Part shown: positions 48,161-56,390 of the stretch, in pieces
How positions within the stretch are numbered: position 1 is the first letter of the stretch
Layout: each line of letters begins with the position of its first letter
From: an uncultured Pelagibacteraceae bacterium
GTDB lineage: Bacteria > Pseudomonadota > Alphaproteobacteria > Pelagibacterales > Pelagibacteraceae
Reading direction: 5' to 3'
Length of the DNA stretch: 64,000 nt
Assembly (NCBI GenBank): GCA_902612575.1
Contig: CACMDZ010000003.1
Span: 1-64,000, forward strand
The notes under the pieces: model-generated
Told to the model about the DNA's origin: nothing
Database searches by the model: none
The model's input: the letters and a program-made list of their open reading frames with translations, nothing else
Position numbers and translations under genes: made by a program

Positions 48161-49157
48161 AAATTCTGTTTCCTTCTTGATCAAATTTTAAAACTTTTTC
48201 ATTGTTGATATCAAAATTAATTGTCTCATTTATTGATGATTTATAATTACCTTGAATTGACACAAGTATTTCTTGGTCTTTAAAATTTAAAGCAACTACT
48301 GTTTCGGAGCCTAGATTTTCAATTGAGATAATTTTGCCTGAATGGTTACCATTTCCTATTGTAATATTCTCAGGTCTTATACCAAAAGTAGGTACATCAT
48401 CCATTCCAAGTAAGGTTCCAGGGAGAATATTGATTTTTGGCGAACCCAATCTTTGCGAAACATATATAGAATTTGGATTTTCATATATCTCTTCGGGAGT
48501 ACCTATTTGCACTAAATGGCCTTCTTTTAAAACTCCAATTTTATCTGCTAAAGTAGTGGCTTCTGCTTGATCATGTGTAACATAAAGTATTGTTGCATTT
48601 AGATTTGTTTGAATGTTTTTTAATTCAACCCTTAAACTCTCTCTTAATTTAGCATCTAGAGAGGATAACGGTTCATCCATCAAGTATAAATTTGGCTCAC
48701 GAACTAGCGCACGTCCAATTGCAACTCTTTGCATCTCACCTCCAGATAATTGTGTAGCTTTATTATTTAGCTTATTTGAAATCTTTAACATACTTGCAAT
48801 ATTCTCAACCTTAGTTTTAATATCATCCTCAGGTAATTTTCTCATTGGAGATCTTAAAGGGAATGCTAAATTTTCATAAACACTATAGTGAGGATATAAA
48901 GAGTATTGTTGAAACACAAAACAAACATCTCTTGATGCTGGTTGATCTTCGGTTACGGACTCATCGTTAAATAGAATACTTCCATTATCTATTTTCTCTA
49001 ATCCAGCAATACATCTTAATGTAGTAGTTTTTCCAGCGCCAGAGGGGCCTAATAAAACAAAAAACTGACCATCCTCAATGGTAAAATTTATATCATGTAA
49101 GGCCTCAATTTTTTTATTATAGGTTTTAGATAAATTTTTTAATTCTATTTTTGCCAT
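48150..49157 (-). CDS. ABC transporter ATP-binding protein (MalK/UgpC family), second copy
   Basis: A 335-residue ATPase of a carbohydrate-type importer. Walker A GPSGAGKTTTLRC near 35, Q-loop FVFQQYSLYPHYS near 81, signature LSGGEMQRVAIGRAL near 137, Walker B LYLMDEPLSSLDAK near 158, and H-loop YVTHDQAEATTL near 192; a C-terminal OB-type regulatory domain follows from about 235. It follows the other ATPase in a TAATG junction, so the transporter likely uses an ATPase heterodimer. Confidence 0.93.
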   Translation of the reverse strand: MAKIELKNLSKTYNKKIEALHDINFTIEDGQFFVLLGPSGAGKTTTLRCIAGLEKIDNGSILFNDESVTEDQPASRDVCFVFQQYSLYPHYSVYENLAFPLRSPMRKLPEDDIKTKVENIASMLKISNKLNNKATQLSGGEMQRVAIGRALVREPNLYLMDEPLSSLDAKLRESLRVELKNIQTNLNATILYVTHDQAEATTLADKIGVLKEGHLVQIGTPEEIYENPNSIYVSQRLGSPKINILPGTLLGMDDVPTFGIRPENITIGNGNHSGKIISIENLGSETVVALNFKDQEILVSIQGNYKSSINETINFDINNEKVLKFDQEGNRIYER

Positions 49158-50239
49158 TAATTCATAAACTCACTTTTAAGAGATTTGTCAGTCACACCAT
49201 CAAAAATAATTATGTTATCATTTGAGGGTTTTACTTGAACGTTTTCATTGATTTTAACACTTGTTGAAATGTCAGTTTTTACTTTGATTTCTCCAAAATT
49301 AGTTTTAACAGTTACAATTTTTCTTGAGCCTAAATATTCAACTCCAAATACTGAACCTTTAAGACCACCTTCGTTAGTAAGAGATAAATTTTCAGGACGA
49401 ATACCAAATGAGTTTTTTTTGCCTTTTGATATCTCATACTGTTTAGGTATATTAAAATTTGTCCCTTCTATATTTAAAGTCGACTGTTCATTGGAAATCC
49501 CCTGATCAATACTTATAAAATTCATTCCAGGGGAACCAATAAATGATGCTACAAATTTAGTAGCAGGTTTATTGTAGATTACTGAAGGTTCATCAGCTTG
49601 TAAAATTTCACCACCATCCATTACGGCAATACGATCAGCTAATGACATTGCCTCTAATTGATCGTGTGTTACATAAACAGTGGTAGCACCAATATCGATA
49701 TGTAATTTCTTAAGTTCTAAACACATTAATTCTCTAAACTCTGCATCCAAAGTACCTAAAGGCTCATCCATTAAAAATGCTTTTGGTCTTCTCACTAAAG
49801 CTCTACCGAGGGCTACACGTTGTCTATCTCCACCCGATAAAGAAGAAATGTTGGAGTTTAAAATATGATCAATTCTTAAAAGTTTTGCTGCCTCCTCAAC
49901 TCTAGTTTTGATTTCACTTCTACTATAACCTTGCATTTTAAGTGGAAAAGATAGGTTATTTTTTACATTCATATGTGGATAGAGAGCAAACAATTGAAAA
50001 ACGAAGGCAATATCTCTCTCAGATGCTCTTAACATTCCAACTTCTTCTTCTCCTAAGTAAATTTCTCCTGATGTTGGTAATTCTAATCCAGCAATCATTC
50101 TAAGAGTTGTTGTTTTTCCACATCCAGATGGGCCAAGCAAAACAAAAAACTCTTTATCATTAATTGTTAAATTAGAATTTTTAACTGCAGTGAAATCTCC
50201 AAATGACTTTTGTAAATTTACTATTTTAATTTTAGACAT
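49157..50239 (-). CDS. ABC transporter ATP-binding protein (MalK/UgpC family), first copy
   Basis: A 360-residue ATPase. Walker A GPSGCGKTTTLRM near 36, Q-loop FVFQLFALYPHMN near 80, signature LSGGDRQRVALGRAL near 135, Walker B FLMDEPLGTLDAEF near 158, H-loop YVTHDQLEAMSL near 190, then a C-terminal domain with FGIRPENLSLTN near 285. It is clearly different from the second ATPase rather than a recent copy. One base separates it from the 63-residue membrane protein gene. Confidence 0.93.
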   Translation of the reverse strand: MSKIKIVNLQKSFGDFTAVKNSNLTINDKEFFVLLGPSGCGKTTTLRMIAGLELPTSGEIYLGEEEVGMLRASERDIAFVFQLFALYPHMNVKNNLSFPLKMQGYSRSEIKTRVEEAAKLLRIDHILNSNISSLSGGDRQRVALGRALVRRPKAFLMDEPLGTLDAEFRELMCLELKKLHIDIGATTVYVTHDQLEAMSLADRIAVMDGGEILQADEPSVIYNKPATKFVASFIGSPGMNFISIDQGISNEQSTLNIEGTNFNIPKQYEISKGKKNSFGIRPENLSLTNEGGLKGSVFGVEYLGSRKIVTVKTNFGEIKVKTDISTSVKINENVQVKPSNDNIIIFDGVTDKSLKSEFMN

Positions 50240-50240
50240 A

Positions 50241-50432
50241 TTAATCCGGAAAGTGACTTGTGATTACGAAACCTATTGTTCCAACTAAAATTACAATAAA
50301 TGAGTAAGTATACATCCACATTGCAAATGGTTGCAACAACATGAAAACTCCTAATAAAATTAATACTGTAGATAAATTTTCCCAGTAAACTCTTCTAAAT
50401 ATTTTTCTCATTAATGATTTTTCTTCTTGCAT
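50241..50432 (-). CDS. 63-residue membrane protein within the ABC transporter operon
   Basis: Starts at the ATG at 50432-50430, sharing one base with the permease stop (TAATG). The protein has a charged start (QEEKSLMRKIFRRVYWEN), two hydrophobic stretches (about 20-36 and 41-58), and ends VITSHFPD. A longer upstream reading of the frame would lie wholly within the permease gene and is not needed. It occupies the place that the accessory protein GlpU has in rhizobial glycerol ABC operons, but I cannot assign it to that family. It could be an accessory or regulatory subunit of the importer. Confidence 0.75.
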   Translation of the reverse strand: MQEEKSLMRKIFRRVYWENLSTVLILLGVFMLLQPFAMWMYTYSFIVILVGTIGFVITSHFPD

Positions 50433-51376
50433 TATTTTCTCACTGCTCCAAAAGTAATACCTCTCAAAAGGTGTTTTCTTAAAATAATTGTAAAAATCAT
50501 CACTGGTAATAAAAATAAAGTTGTACCAGCCCCAATAGCAGGCCAATCCAAACCTCCTTCTCCTATAATTGTCGGGATGAATGGTGGAGCTGTTTGTGCG
50601 TTAAATTGTGTGAGGAGAACAGCAAATGCATATTCGTTCCATGAAAAAATCATGCAAAAGATTGCTGTTGCAGCAATACCGGTCATCGCTTGCGGAAGAA
50701 CAACTTTAAAGAACGCTTGAAGTCTAGAATAACCATCAATCATGGCTGCTTCTTCGTATTCTTTAGGAATTTCATCCATAAATCCTTTTAATAGCCATAC
50801 TGCTAAACTTAAATTTACAACTGTATATAATATGATCATTCCAAGGTGAGTATCCCCTAATCCTAATTTTCTATACATAATGAATATTGGAACAGCTACC
50901 GCTATTGGTGGAAACATCCTGGTAGAAAGAATAAAAAATAATAAATCATCTTTTAATGGAACTCTAAATCTCGAGAAAGCATACGCCGCTAATGCACCCA
51001 AAAATACGGATGCAAAAGTTGACCCAAAGCCAATTATCATTGAATTTGAGTATCTACCTAAAAATTTTGATGGCCCTGTTATGACCATTTCTCTACTTCT
51101 AACTAATTCTTCATACCAATTTTCTGGAGCCGGCAAAGAGTCAAGATATTCCTGAGATTGCCTTGATCTATTAGTAAACAAGTTAACATATCCCTCTAAA
51201 GATGGTTCAAACAGCACTTCAGGTGGATAGGAAATTGCACTATTAACATTCTTAAAACTTGTCATTACCATCCAAGAAATAGGTATCAATGTTATTACTG
51301 TGTAAACAATAATAATTGTTGCAGCAAGTTTCTTTGAAAACGATGAAGGTTCTAAATATGATCTGGATGTATCCAT
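50432..51376 (-). CDS. ABC transporter permease, MalG/UgpE-type
   Basis: A 314-residue inner-membrane permease with about six helices. The EAA loop that contacts the ATPase reads EEAAMIDGYSRLQAFFKVVLPQ near residue 207. A long periplasmic loop near 50-90 contains charged and tyrosine residues. It shares one base with the other permease gene and one base with the 63-residue membrane protein gene. Confidence 0.93.
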   Translation of the reverse strand: MDTSRSYLEPSSFSKKLAATIIIVYTVITLIPISWMVMTSFKNVNSAISYPPEVLFEPSLEGYVNLFTNRSRQSQEYLDSLPAPENWYEELVRSREMVITGPSKFLGRYSNSMIIGFGSTFASVFLGALAAYAFSRFRVPLKDDLLFFILSTRMFPPIAVAVPIFIMYRKLGLGDTHLGMIILYTVVNLSLAVWLLKGFMDEIPKEYEEAAMIDGYSRLQAFFKVVLPQAMTGIAATAIFCMIFSWNEYAFAVLLTQFNAQTAPPFIPTIIGEGGLDWPAIGAGTTLFLLPVMIFTIILRKHLLRGITFGAVRK

Positions 51377-52275
51377 CAGCGTTCCTTTATTTTATTCATT
51401 ACTTTTACATAAACATTTCCAAAACCAAAAATAGTTACAAATAAAATGACAGCAAAAGCTGAACTGTAACCAGTTTTCCATTTTTCAAACGCTTCTCTTT
51501 TTAAATTGATTGAGGCGAGCTCTGTAGCTGATCCAGGGCCACCAGATGTAAGTTCAACGACCATGTCGAACATTTTGAAATTCTCAATCCCTCTAAATAA
51601 CAAAGCCAATAATAAAAATGGTAATACAGATGGTAGTGTGATGTATATAAATTGTTGCCATTTACTAGCTCTGTCAACTTCAGCAGCCTCATATAAGTAA
51701 TTTGGAACTGATCTTAGACCAGCTAAACAAATCAACATTGTAAAAGGTGTCCACATCCAAGTATCAACTATAACTATAGACCAAGGTGCGAGTTCACTTG
51801 AACCAATCATATCAAAACTTCCAAAATCGTAAAAAAAGTTTACTACATAATTAAATAAACCTACTTGAGGGTTATAAAGATAAGTCCAAAAAACACCCAC
51901 AACAGCAGGCGATAACATCATTGGTAATACTATTAGTGTGGTTAATAATTCATTACCTTTAAATTTCCTGTTTAATAATAAAGCCAAACCTAATCCTATT
52001 ACTGCCTGAAGTAACAAAGTCCAAAACATAAAGTTTGCAGTAACCTGCATTTTTTCCCATATGGCCTCTTTATTGAGAACTTTTATATAATTTTTTAAAC
52101 CGACAAACTGTGGTTCTCTCCCGATTTTATTTGCATAAAAATTTGTAAAAGACATTCTGATTGCATAAATCAAAGGATAAATATTTATCGCCAATAAAAG
52201 AAAGACAGATGGTCCAATGAAAAGCCAAGCTACAGCTTTATCAGAAAGTCCTTTAAATTTTTTTTTAACGCTCAT
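51376..52275 (-). CDS. ABC transporter permease, MalF/UgpA-type
   Basis: A 299-residue permease, six helices expected, beginning with a short basic cytoplasmic part (SVKKKFKGLSDKAVAWLFIGPS). The EAA loop reads YEAAEVDRASKWQQFIYITLPS near 192. It is the first gene after the terminator hairpin that follows the binding-protein gene. Confidence 0.93.
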   Translation of the reverse strand: MSVKKKFKGLSDKAVAWLFIGPSVFLLLAINIYPLIYAIRMSFTNFYANKIGREPQFVGLKNYIKVLNKEAIWEKMQVTANFMFWTLLLQAVIGLGLALLLNRKFKGNELLTTLIVLPMMLSPAVVGVFWTYLYNPQVGLFNYVVNFFYDFGSFDMIGSSELAPWSIVIVDTWMWTPFTMLICLAGLRSVPNYLYEAAEVDRASKWQQFIYITLPSVLPFLLLALLFRGIENFKMFDMVVELTSGGPGSATELASINLKREAFEKWKTGYSSAFAVILFVTIFGFGNVYVKVMNKIKER

Positions 52276-52286
52276 ATGATTTTTTT

Positions 52287-52321
52287 AAAAAAAAGGGGAG
52301 ATATTACCCCCCCTTTTTTTT
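52287..52321. terminator. Terminator-like hairpin between the binding-protein and permease genes
   Basis: Eight A plus GGGG (52287-52298) face CCCC plus eight T (52310-52321), a 12-pair stem with an 11-base loop. On the minus strand it reads A-run, G-run, loop, CCCC, T-run, a rho-independent terminator just after the binding-protein gene. It would let more binding protein than permease be made. Confidence 0.82.
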
Positions 52322-52341
52322 TATATTTTTAAATATTAATG

Positions 52342-53646
52342 TTAAAGTTTTCCGTCTGCTTCAAATACTTCAACCCACTCTTCGATAATTTTATCTAGAG
52401 CGCCTTTAGCAGTTCCTTTTCCATTAACAACGTAATCATGAATAGCTTCCTGCATAGGTAACATTAACTCAACAAATGTTGGTTCTTGCCAAAAATCTTT
52501 GACAATTCCCATTGAGTCTAAGAAACCTTGTGCATAAACTGTAGATGTCGGGAACGATGGTGAATTTAATACATCATTATGACATGAATATCCGCCTAAA
52601 TCCCACCATTTTTGCTGTACATCTGGTCTTGCAAACCATTTAATATATTCTAATGCAAGATCTTGTTTATCTGAATATTTAACAACAGATATACCTTGTC
52701 CACCTAATGTTGCAGCAGCTACGTTTTGTTTTGGATTTGCAAAGAAACCACTAACTCTGCCGTCACTATCTTCTTTAGAAACACCTGGCCAAAAAGCATA
52801 CCAGTTCATTTGGAATGCTACTTGTCCTGATTTATATGCATCTAAGTTTGCTACCATATAAGCATCAGAATGTCCTGGAGGAGCACAGTCCTCATATAAT
52901 TTTCTATAGAACTCTACAGCTTCTACTGCTTGCGGAGAATTGAAGTAACCTTCCATATCATATGGTTTATTTGGATTTTCATACTCCATACCCCATGCGT
53001 ACATAGCGGCTGTTACTCCCATTGTAATACCTTCAGATCCACGCTCTGTATTTATAGCAGCACCGTATCTTTTTTGACCATCAATTTCTCTTCCTTGGAA
53101 AAAAGTACACATGTCATAAAGCTGATCCCAACTAGCAGGTACACCTAAATCATAACCATGTTTCTTTTTGAATTCAGATTTAAGCTCAGGTCTATCAAAC
53201 CAGTCTTTTCTATAAGCCCATGCTAATGCATCTCCCATAGCTGGTAGTGCATAATAGTTTTCACTTCCTTTTGGCCATGTTGAATACGCATAAACTGTTG
53301 CAGGTGAGAAATCGTTCATTGAAATTCCTTCTTTATCAAAAAAGTCATTCAATTTTACGTAATGTCCATACACTGCACCAGCACCGATCCATTGTGAGTC
53401 ACCAATTAACAAGTCAAAAGTTTTACCTTTGTTGTTAAGTTCGTTCAACATACGATCAGCAAAATTTGGCCAAGGTACGAATTCGAAATTAACATCTATT
53501 CCTGTCTCTGCTGTAAACTCTTTAGTAAGTTCTTGTAATGCGTTAGCAGGGTCCCATGCGGCCCATCCTAATGTTATTGACTTAGCATTTGAATTTGCAG
53601 AAAAAGTAAATAGAGAAACAAACAATAAAATCATTATTTTTTTCAT
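52342..53646 (-). CDS. ABC transporter sugar/polyol-binding protein (SBP family 1)
   Basis: Secreted binding protein of the importer, 434 residues. The start is the ATG at 53646, with TAGGAG seven bases upstream; a longer in-frame reading upstream lacks a signal. The signal peptide is KKIMILLFVSLFTFSANSNA. The mature part has the family 1 pattern: EFTAETGIDVNFEFVPWPNF near 40, DLLIGDSQWIGAGAVYGHY near 75, and LGGQGISVVKYSDKQDLALEYIKWF near 335. Many aromatic residues (WYAFWPG, QQKWWDLGGYS) suit a sugar or polyol pocket. Layout resembles the glycerol importer GlpSTPQUV of rhizobia; glycerol, erythritol or a small sugar are possible ligands. Confidence 0.9.
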   Translation of the reverse strand: MKKIMILLFVSLFTFSANSNAKSITLGWAAWDPANALQELTKEFTAETGIDVNFEFVPWPNFADRMLNELNNKGKTFDLLIGDSQWIGAGAVYGHYVKLNDFFDKEGISMNDFSPATVYAYSTWPKGSENYYALPAMGDALAWAYRKDWFDRPELKSEFKKKHGYDLGVPASWDQLYDMCTFFQGREIDGQKRYGAAINTERGSEGITMGVTAAMYAWGMEYENPNKPYDMEGYFNSPQAVEAVEFYRKLYEDCAPPGHSDAYMVANLDAYKSGQVAFQMNWYAFWPGVSKEDSDGRVSGFFANPKQNVAAATLGGQGISVVKYSDKQDLALEYIKWFARPDVQQKWWDLGGYSCHNDVLNSPSFPTSTVYAQGFLDSMGIVKDFWQEPTFVELMLPMQEAIHDYVVNGKGTAKGALDKIIEEWVEVFEADGKL

Positions 53647-53761
53647 TTTATCTCCTATTAATTTAATTATTCTTAATAATAGTCTATCCAAGAAGACTTG
53701 TGCCTGCTAGTATTTTTTTTGTAAAAAATAGTTGGGTAAAAAATAAAGAGAAAGGGGAATT

Positions 53762-54817
53762 ATGAACAAAATAAAAGGTCCTGCAATTTTCCTAGCACAA
53801 TTTGTAGGCGAAGATGCACCGTTTAATTCTTTAGATAATATTTGTAAATGGGCATCATCTCTTGGTTACAAAGGTATACAAATTCCAAGTTGGGACGGTA
53901 GATTAATTGATTTAAAAAAAGCATCTGAAAGTAAAGATTATTGTGATGAGATTAAAGGAATTGCTAGATCACACAATTTAGAAATTACAGAATTATCAAC
54001 TCACCTGCAAGGTCAACTTGTTGCAGTGCATCCTGCTTATGACACTGCTTTTGATGGTTTTGCTGCACCTGAAGTAAGAGGAAATCCCAAGGCAAGACAA
54101 GAATGGGCTGTAAATCAATTAATGATGGCTGGAAAGGCATCAAACAGTCTAGGAATTGATAAACATGTAACTTTTTCAGGAGCACTTGCTTGGCCTTATG
54201 TTTACCCTTGGCCACAAAGACCTGAAGGGTTAATTGAAAATGCATTTGATGAACTATCAAAAAGATGGAAGCCCATTCTTGATCACTTTGATAATAATGG
54301 GGTTGATTTATGTTATGAAATACATCCAGGTGAAGATCTTCATGATGGTGTAACTTTTGAAATGTTCTTAGAAAGAGTTGGTAATCACAAAAGATGCAAT
54401 ATGCTTTTTGATCCAAGTCATTATGTTCTACAGCATCTAGATTATTTAGCTCATATTGATATTTATCATGAGAAGATAAAAATGTTTCACGTTAAAGATG
54501 CTGAGTTAAATCCATCTGGAAAACAAGGAGTGTACGGTGGATTTCAATCATGGGTAAATAGAGCTGGTAGATTTAGATCGCTTGGTGATGGACAAGTTGA
54601 TTTTAAATCTATATTTTCAAAACTAACTTCATATGATTATGATGGTTGGGCAGTTCTTGAATGGGAATGCTGCCTTAAACATCCAGAAGATGGAGCAAGA
54701 GAGGGAGCAGAATTTATTAAAAATCATATAATTAATACAACAGAAAAAGCTTTTGATGATTTTGCAGGTAGCGGAGCTGACCATGAAGCAAACAAAAAAA
54801 TGCTTGGCATTAATTAA
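53762..54817 (+). CDS. Sugar isomerase/epimerase-like TIM-barrel protein
   Basis: A 351-residue member of the xylose-isomerase-like TIM-barrel superfamily. Metal-ligand candidates are the glutamate in CYEIHPGEDLHDG near 182, aspartate in MLFDPSHYVL near 215, histidine in KMFHVKDAEL near 243, and glutamate in AVLEWECCLKHP near 300. A ribosome-binding site AAAGGGGAA precedes the ATG. It shares its upstream region (53647-53761) with the divergent ABC operon, and is followed by the dehydrogenase in a TAATG junction, so it likely handles the imported sugar or its keto form. Confidence 0.87.
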   Translation: MNKIKGPAIFLAQFVGEDAPFNSLDNICKWASSLGYKGIQIPSWDGRLIDLKKASESKDYCDEIKGIARSHNLEITELSTHLQGQLVAVHPAYDTAFDGFAAPEVRGNPKARQEWAVNQLMMAGKASNSLGIDKHVTFSGALAWPYVYPWPQRPEGLIENAFDELSKRWKPILDHFDNNGVDLCYEIHPGEDLHDGVTFEMFLERVGNHKRCNMLFDPSHYVLQHLDYLAHIDIYHEKIKMFHVKDAELNPSGKQGVYGGFQSWVNRAGRFRSLGDGQVDFKSIFSKLTSYDYDGWAVLEWECCLKHPEDGAREGAEFIKNHIINTTEKAFDDFAGSGADHEANKKMLGIN

Positions 54818-55971
54818 TGAATAGAAAAATACGCATCGGCATGGTTGGTGGTGGTAAAGATGCTTTTATTGGAAGTGTCCACAGAATAGCTTTAAGACTT
54901 GATGGGTATTATGAATTAGTTGCTGGATCATTTTCATCTGACTTTGAAAATTCAAAAGAAACTGGAAAAAATCTTGGTCTAGAAAATGATAGGATCTATA
55001 AAACCTATCAAGAGATGGCTGAAAAAGAGTCAACTAGAGCAGATGGTATTGATGTAGTTTCAATAGTAACTCCAAATCATTTACATGTACCTATTGCAAA
55101 AATTTTTGCAGAAAATGGGATACATATTATTTGCGATAAGCCAATTGGTATGTCTAGTAAGGAAGCAATAGATCTTAAAAAGGTAATTGAAAGCAAAAAA
55201 TTAATATTTGCTTTGACACATAATTACACTGGATATCCTATGGTTCGACATGCAAGATCTTTAGTTCAAAAAGGGGACTTGGGTTCTTTAAGAGTCATTC
55301 AAGCTGAATATCCACAAGATTGGTTAACAACAAAAGCAGAGGATAGTGGATTAAAGCAAGCCGAATGGAGAACTGATCCCAATAGATCTGGCGCTGGTGG
55401 TTGTATAGGAGATATTGGAACTCATGCATATAATTTGATTAGGTTTATAACTCGATTGGAGGTAGATGAAATTTCAGCTGATATTCATACATTTGTTGAA
55501 GGGAGAAAAGTGGATGATAATGCCCAAATAATGCTAAGATTTAAAGGGGGTGCAAAAGGATCAATATGGTCAAGCCAAGTAGCAGTTGGAAATGAAAATA
55601 ATCTTAAAATTAGAATATTTGGAGAAAATGCTGGAATTGAGTGGAGACAAGAAGATCCAAATTACTTGAATTATACTAAATTTGGTAGCCCTGCTCAAAA
55701 CATTACAAGAGGAAGCAATATTACTAGTGATGAAGCTAAAAATGTAACAAGAATTCCCCAAGGTCATCCAGAAGGTTATTTAGAAGGTTTTGCTAATATT
55801 TATAGTGATGTTTACAAAGAGCTATCAGCTAATATTGATAAACAAGAATATGATAAGTCAAATAATTGTTATCCTACAATTGATGATGGAATTGATGGAA
55901 TGAAGTTTATAGAAAATGTTATTAAGTCAAGTAAGAACAATAGTAAATGGATCCAATTTAATTCTAATTAA
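54817..55971 (+). CDS. Gfo/Idh/MocA family oxidoreductase
   Basis: A 384-residue NAD(P)-dependent sugar/polyol dehydrogenase. The Rossmann motif reads GMVGGGKDAFIGSVH near residue 8, the catalytic lysine lies in ICDKPIGMS near 107 (EKP in many homologues), and the D...H pair in GDIGTHAYNLIRF near 197. It shares a base with the isomerase gene upstream. Such isomerase plus Gfo/Idh/MocA pairs often interconvert keto-sugars and inositol-like compounds; the exact substrate is unknown. Confidence 0.9.
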   Translation: MNRKIRIGMVGGGKDAFIGSVHRIALRLDGYYELVAGSFSSDFENSKETGKNLGLENDRIYKTYQEMAEKESTRADGIDVVSIVTPNHLHVPIAKIFAENGIHIICDKPIGMSSKEAIDLKKVIESKKLIFALTHNYTGYPMVRHARSLVQKGDLGSLRVIQAEYPQDWLTTKAEDSGLKQAEWRTDPNRSGAGGCIGDIGTHAYNLIRFITRLEVDEISADIHTFVEGRKVDDNAQIMLRFKGGAKGSIWSSQVAVGNENNLKIRIFGENAGIEWRQEDPNYLNYTKFGSPAQNITRGSNITSDEAKNVTRIPQGHPEGYLEGFANIYSDVYKELSANIDKQEYDKSNNCYPTIDDGIDGMKFIENVIKSSKNNSKWIQFNSN

Positions 55972-56030
55972 ATTTTGTTGATAAATATAATTAATAAAAC
56001 CCATTTTGATCTTTTATTTTTTTTAATAAT

Positions 56031-56059
56031 TTGAAATCAATTTCCTAGAATGATAAATT
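56031..56059 (+). promoter_or_regulatory. Candidate sigma-70 promoter of the 63-residue gene
   Basis: TTGAAA at 56031-56036, followed 17 bases later by TAAATT (or ATAAAT at spacing 16). Transcription would begin around 56065, almost exactly at the first leader hairpin. Judged by eye in AT-rich DNA, so tentative. Confidence 0.35.
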
Positions 56060-56062
56060 ATG

Positions 56063-56107
56063 TTTACCATATCTCATGGTAAAAAAGAGACCGATATCGC
56101 ATCGGTT
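56063..56107 (+). promoter_or_regulatory. Two look-alike hairpins in the leader of the 63-residue gene
   Basis: Hairpin 1: TTTACCAT, loop ATCTC, ATGGTAAA (56063-56083, 8 pairs). Hairpin 2: ACCGAT, loop ATCGC, ATCGGT (56090-56106, 6 pairs plus a G-T wobble). Both have five-base loops of the form ATCNC and ACC...GGT arms. They precede the ribosome-binding site AAGGAG at 56133-56138. They could be a protein-binding RNA leader, a small riboswitch-like element, or DNA operators. I do not recognise a known RNA family. Confidence 0.5.
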
Positions 56108-56143
56108 AAAAGCGAGTTTTGGAAAAACAAACAAGGAGAGTGT

Positions 56144-56335
56144 ATGAAAAGAATGCACAGAGTATTAAGTTCGTTTAGCCGAGGCTCAAAGAACGCTAGG
56201 CTAAATCAACTTATGTTTCGAAACTTGAAAACTGTAGAAACTAATGCAAATGGCACAAGTGGATACGTTATCAAATCTGGGAAAAATTCAGGAGAAACAT
56301 TAGGTCACTTAAAGAAAGAGGCTAAAAAGTTTTAG
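56144..56335 (+). CDS. 63-residue basic protein of unknown function
   Basis: Begins at the ATG at 56144, six bases after a strong AAGGAG; the frame stays open further upstream to 56060, but that part is the hairpin leader. The protein starts KRMHRVLSSFSRGSKNARL, has many Lys/Arg and no hydrophobic segment, and ends HLKKEAKKF. By my count the gene has about 35 percent GC. It uses codons such as CGA, AGG, AGC and GGC that look uncommon in its neighbours. TTTAGCC (56174-56180) and GGCTAAA (56199-56205) could pair within it. A terminator follows. It might be a small nucleic-acid-binding or ribosome-associated protein, or the region may be mainly a structured RNA. Confidence 0.6.
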   Translation: MKRMHRVLSSFSRGSKNARLNQLMFRNLKTVETNANGTSGYVIKSGKNSGETLGHLKKEAKKF

Positions 56336-56348
56336 CTTAAAGAATGAG

Positions 56349-56385
56349 ATATGGGGCAATCATATTTATATGCCCCATATTTTTT
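56349..56385 (+). terminator. Rho-independent terminator after the 63-residue gene
   Basis: ATATGGGGCA (56349-56358) pairs perfectly with TGCCCCATAT (56371-56380), a 10-pair stem with a 12-base loop, followed by TTTTT. It ends 5 bases before the stop of the convergent cupin gene; on that strand no T-run follows the stem, so it acts for the plus strand. Confidence 0.9.
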
Positions 56386-56390
56386 CATTC

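Noticed and set aside
53985..54416. 143-residue open frame on the minus strand
   Set aside because: It lies entirely inside the isomerase gene, is rich in Gln, His and Leu in a way typical of reverse-frame reading, and has no ribosome-binding site.
56060..56143. Upstream extension of the 63-residue gene
   Set aside because: The extra 28 codons fall on the two leader hairpins, and a strong ribosome-binding site sits directly before the internal ATG at 56144.
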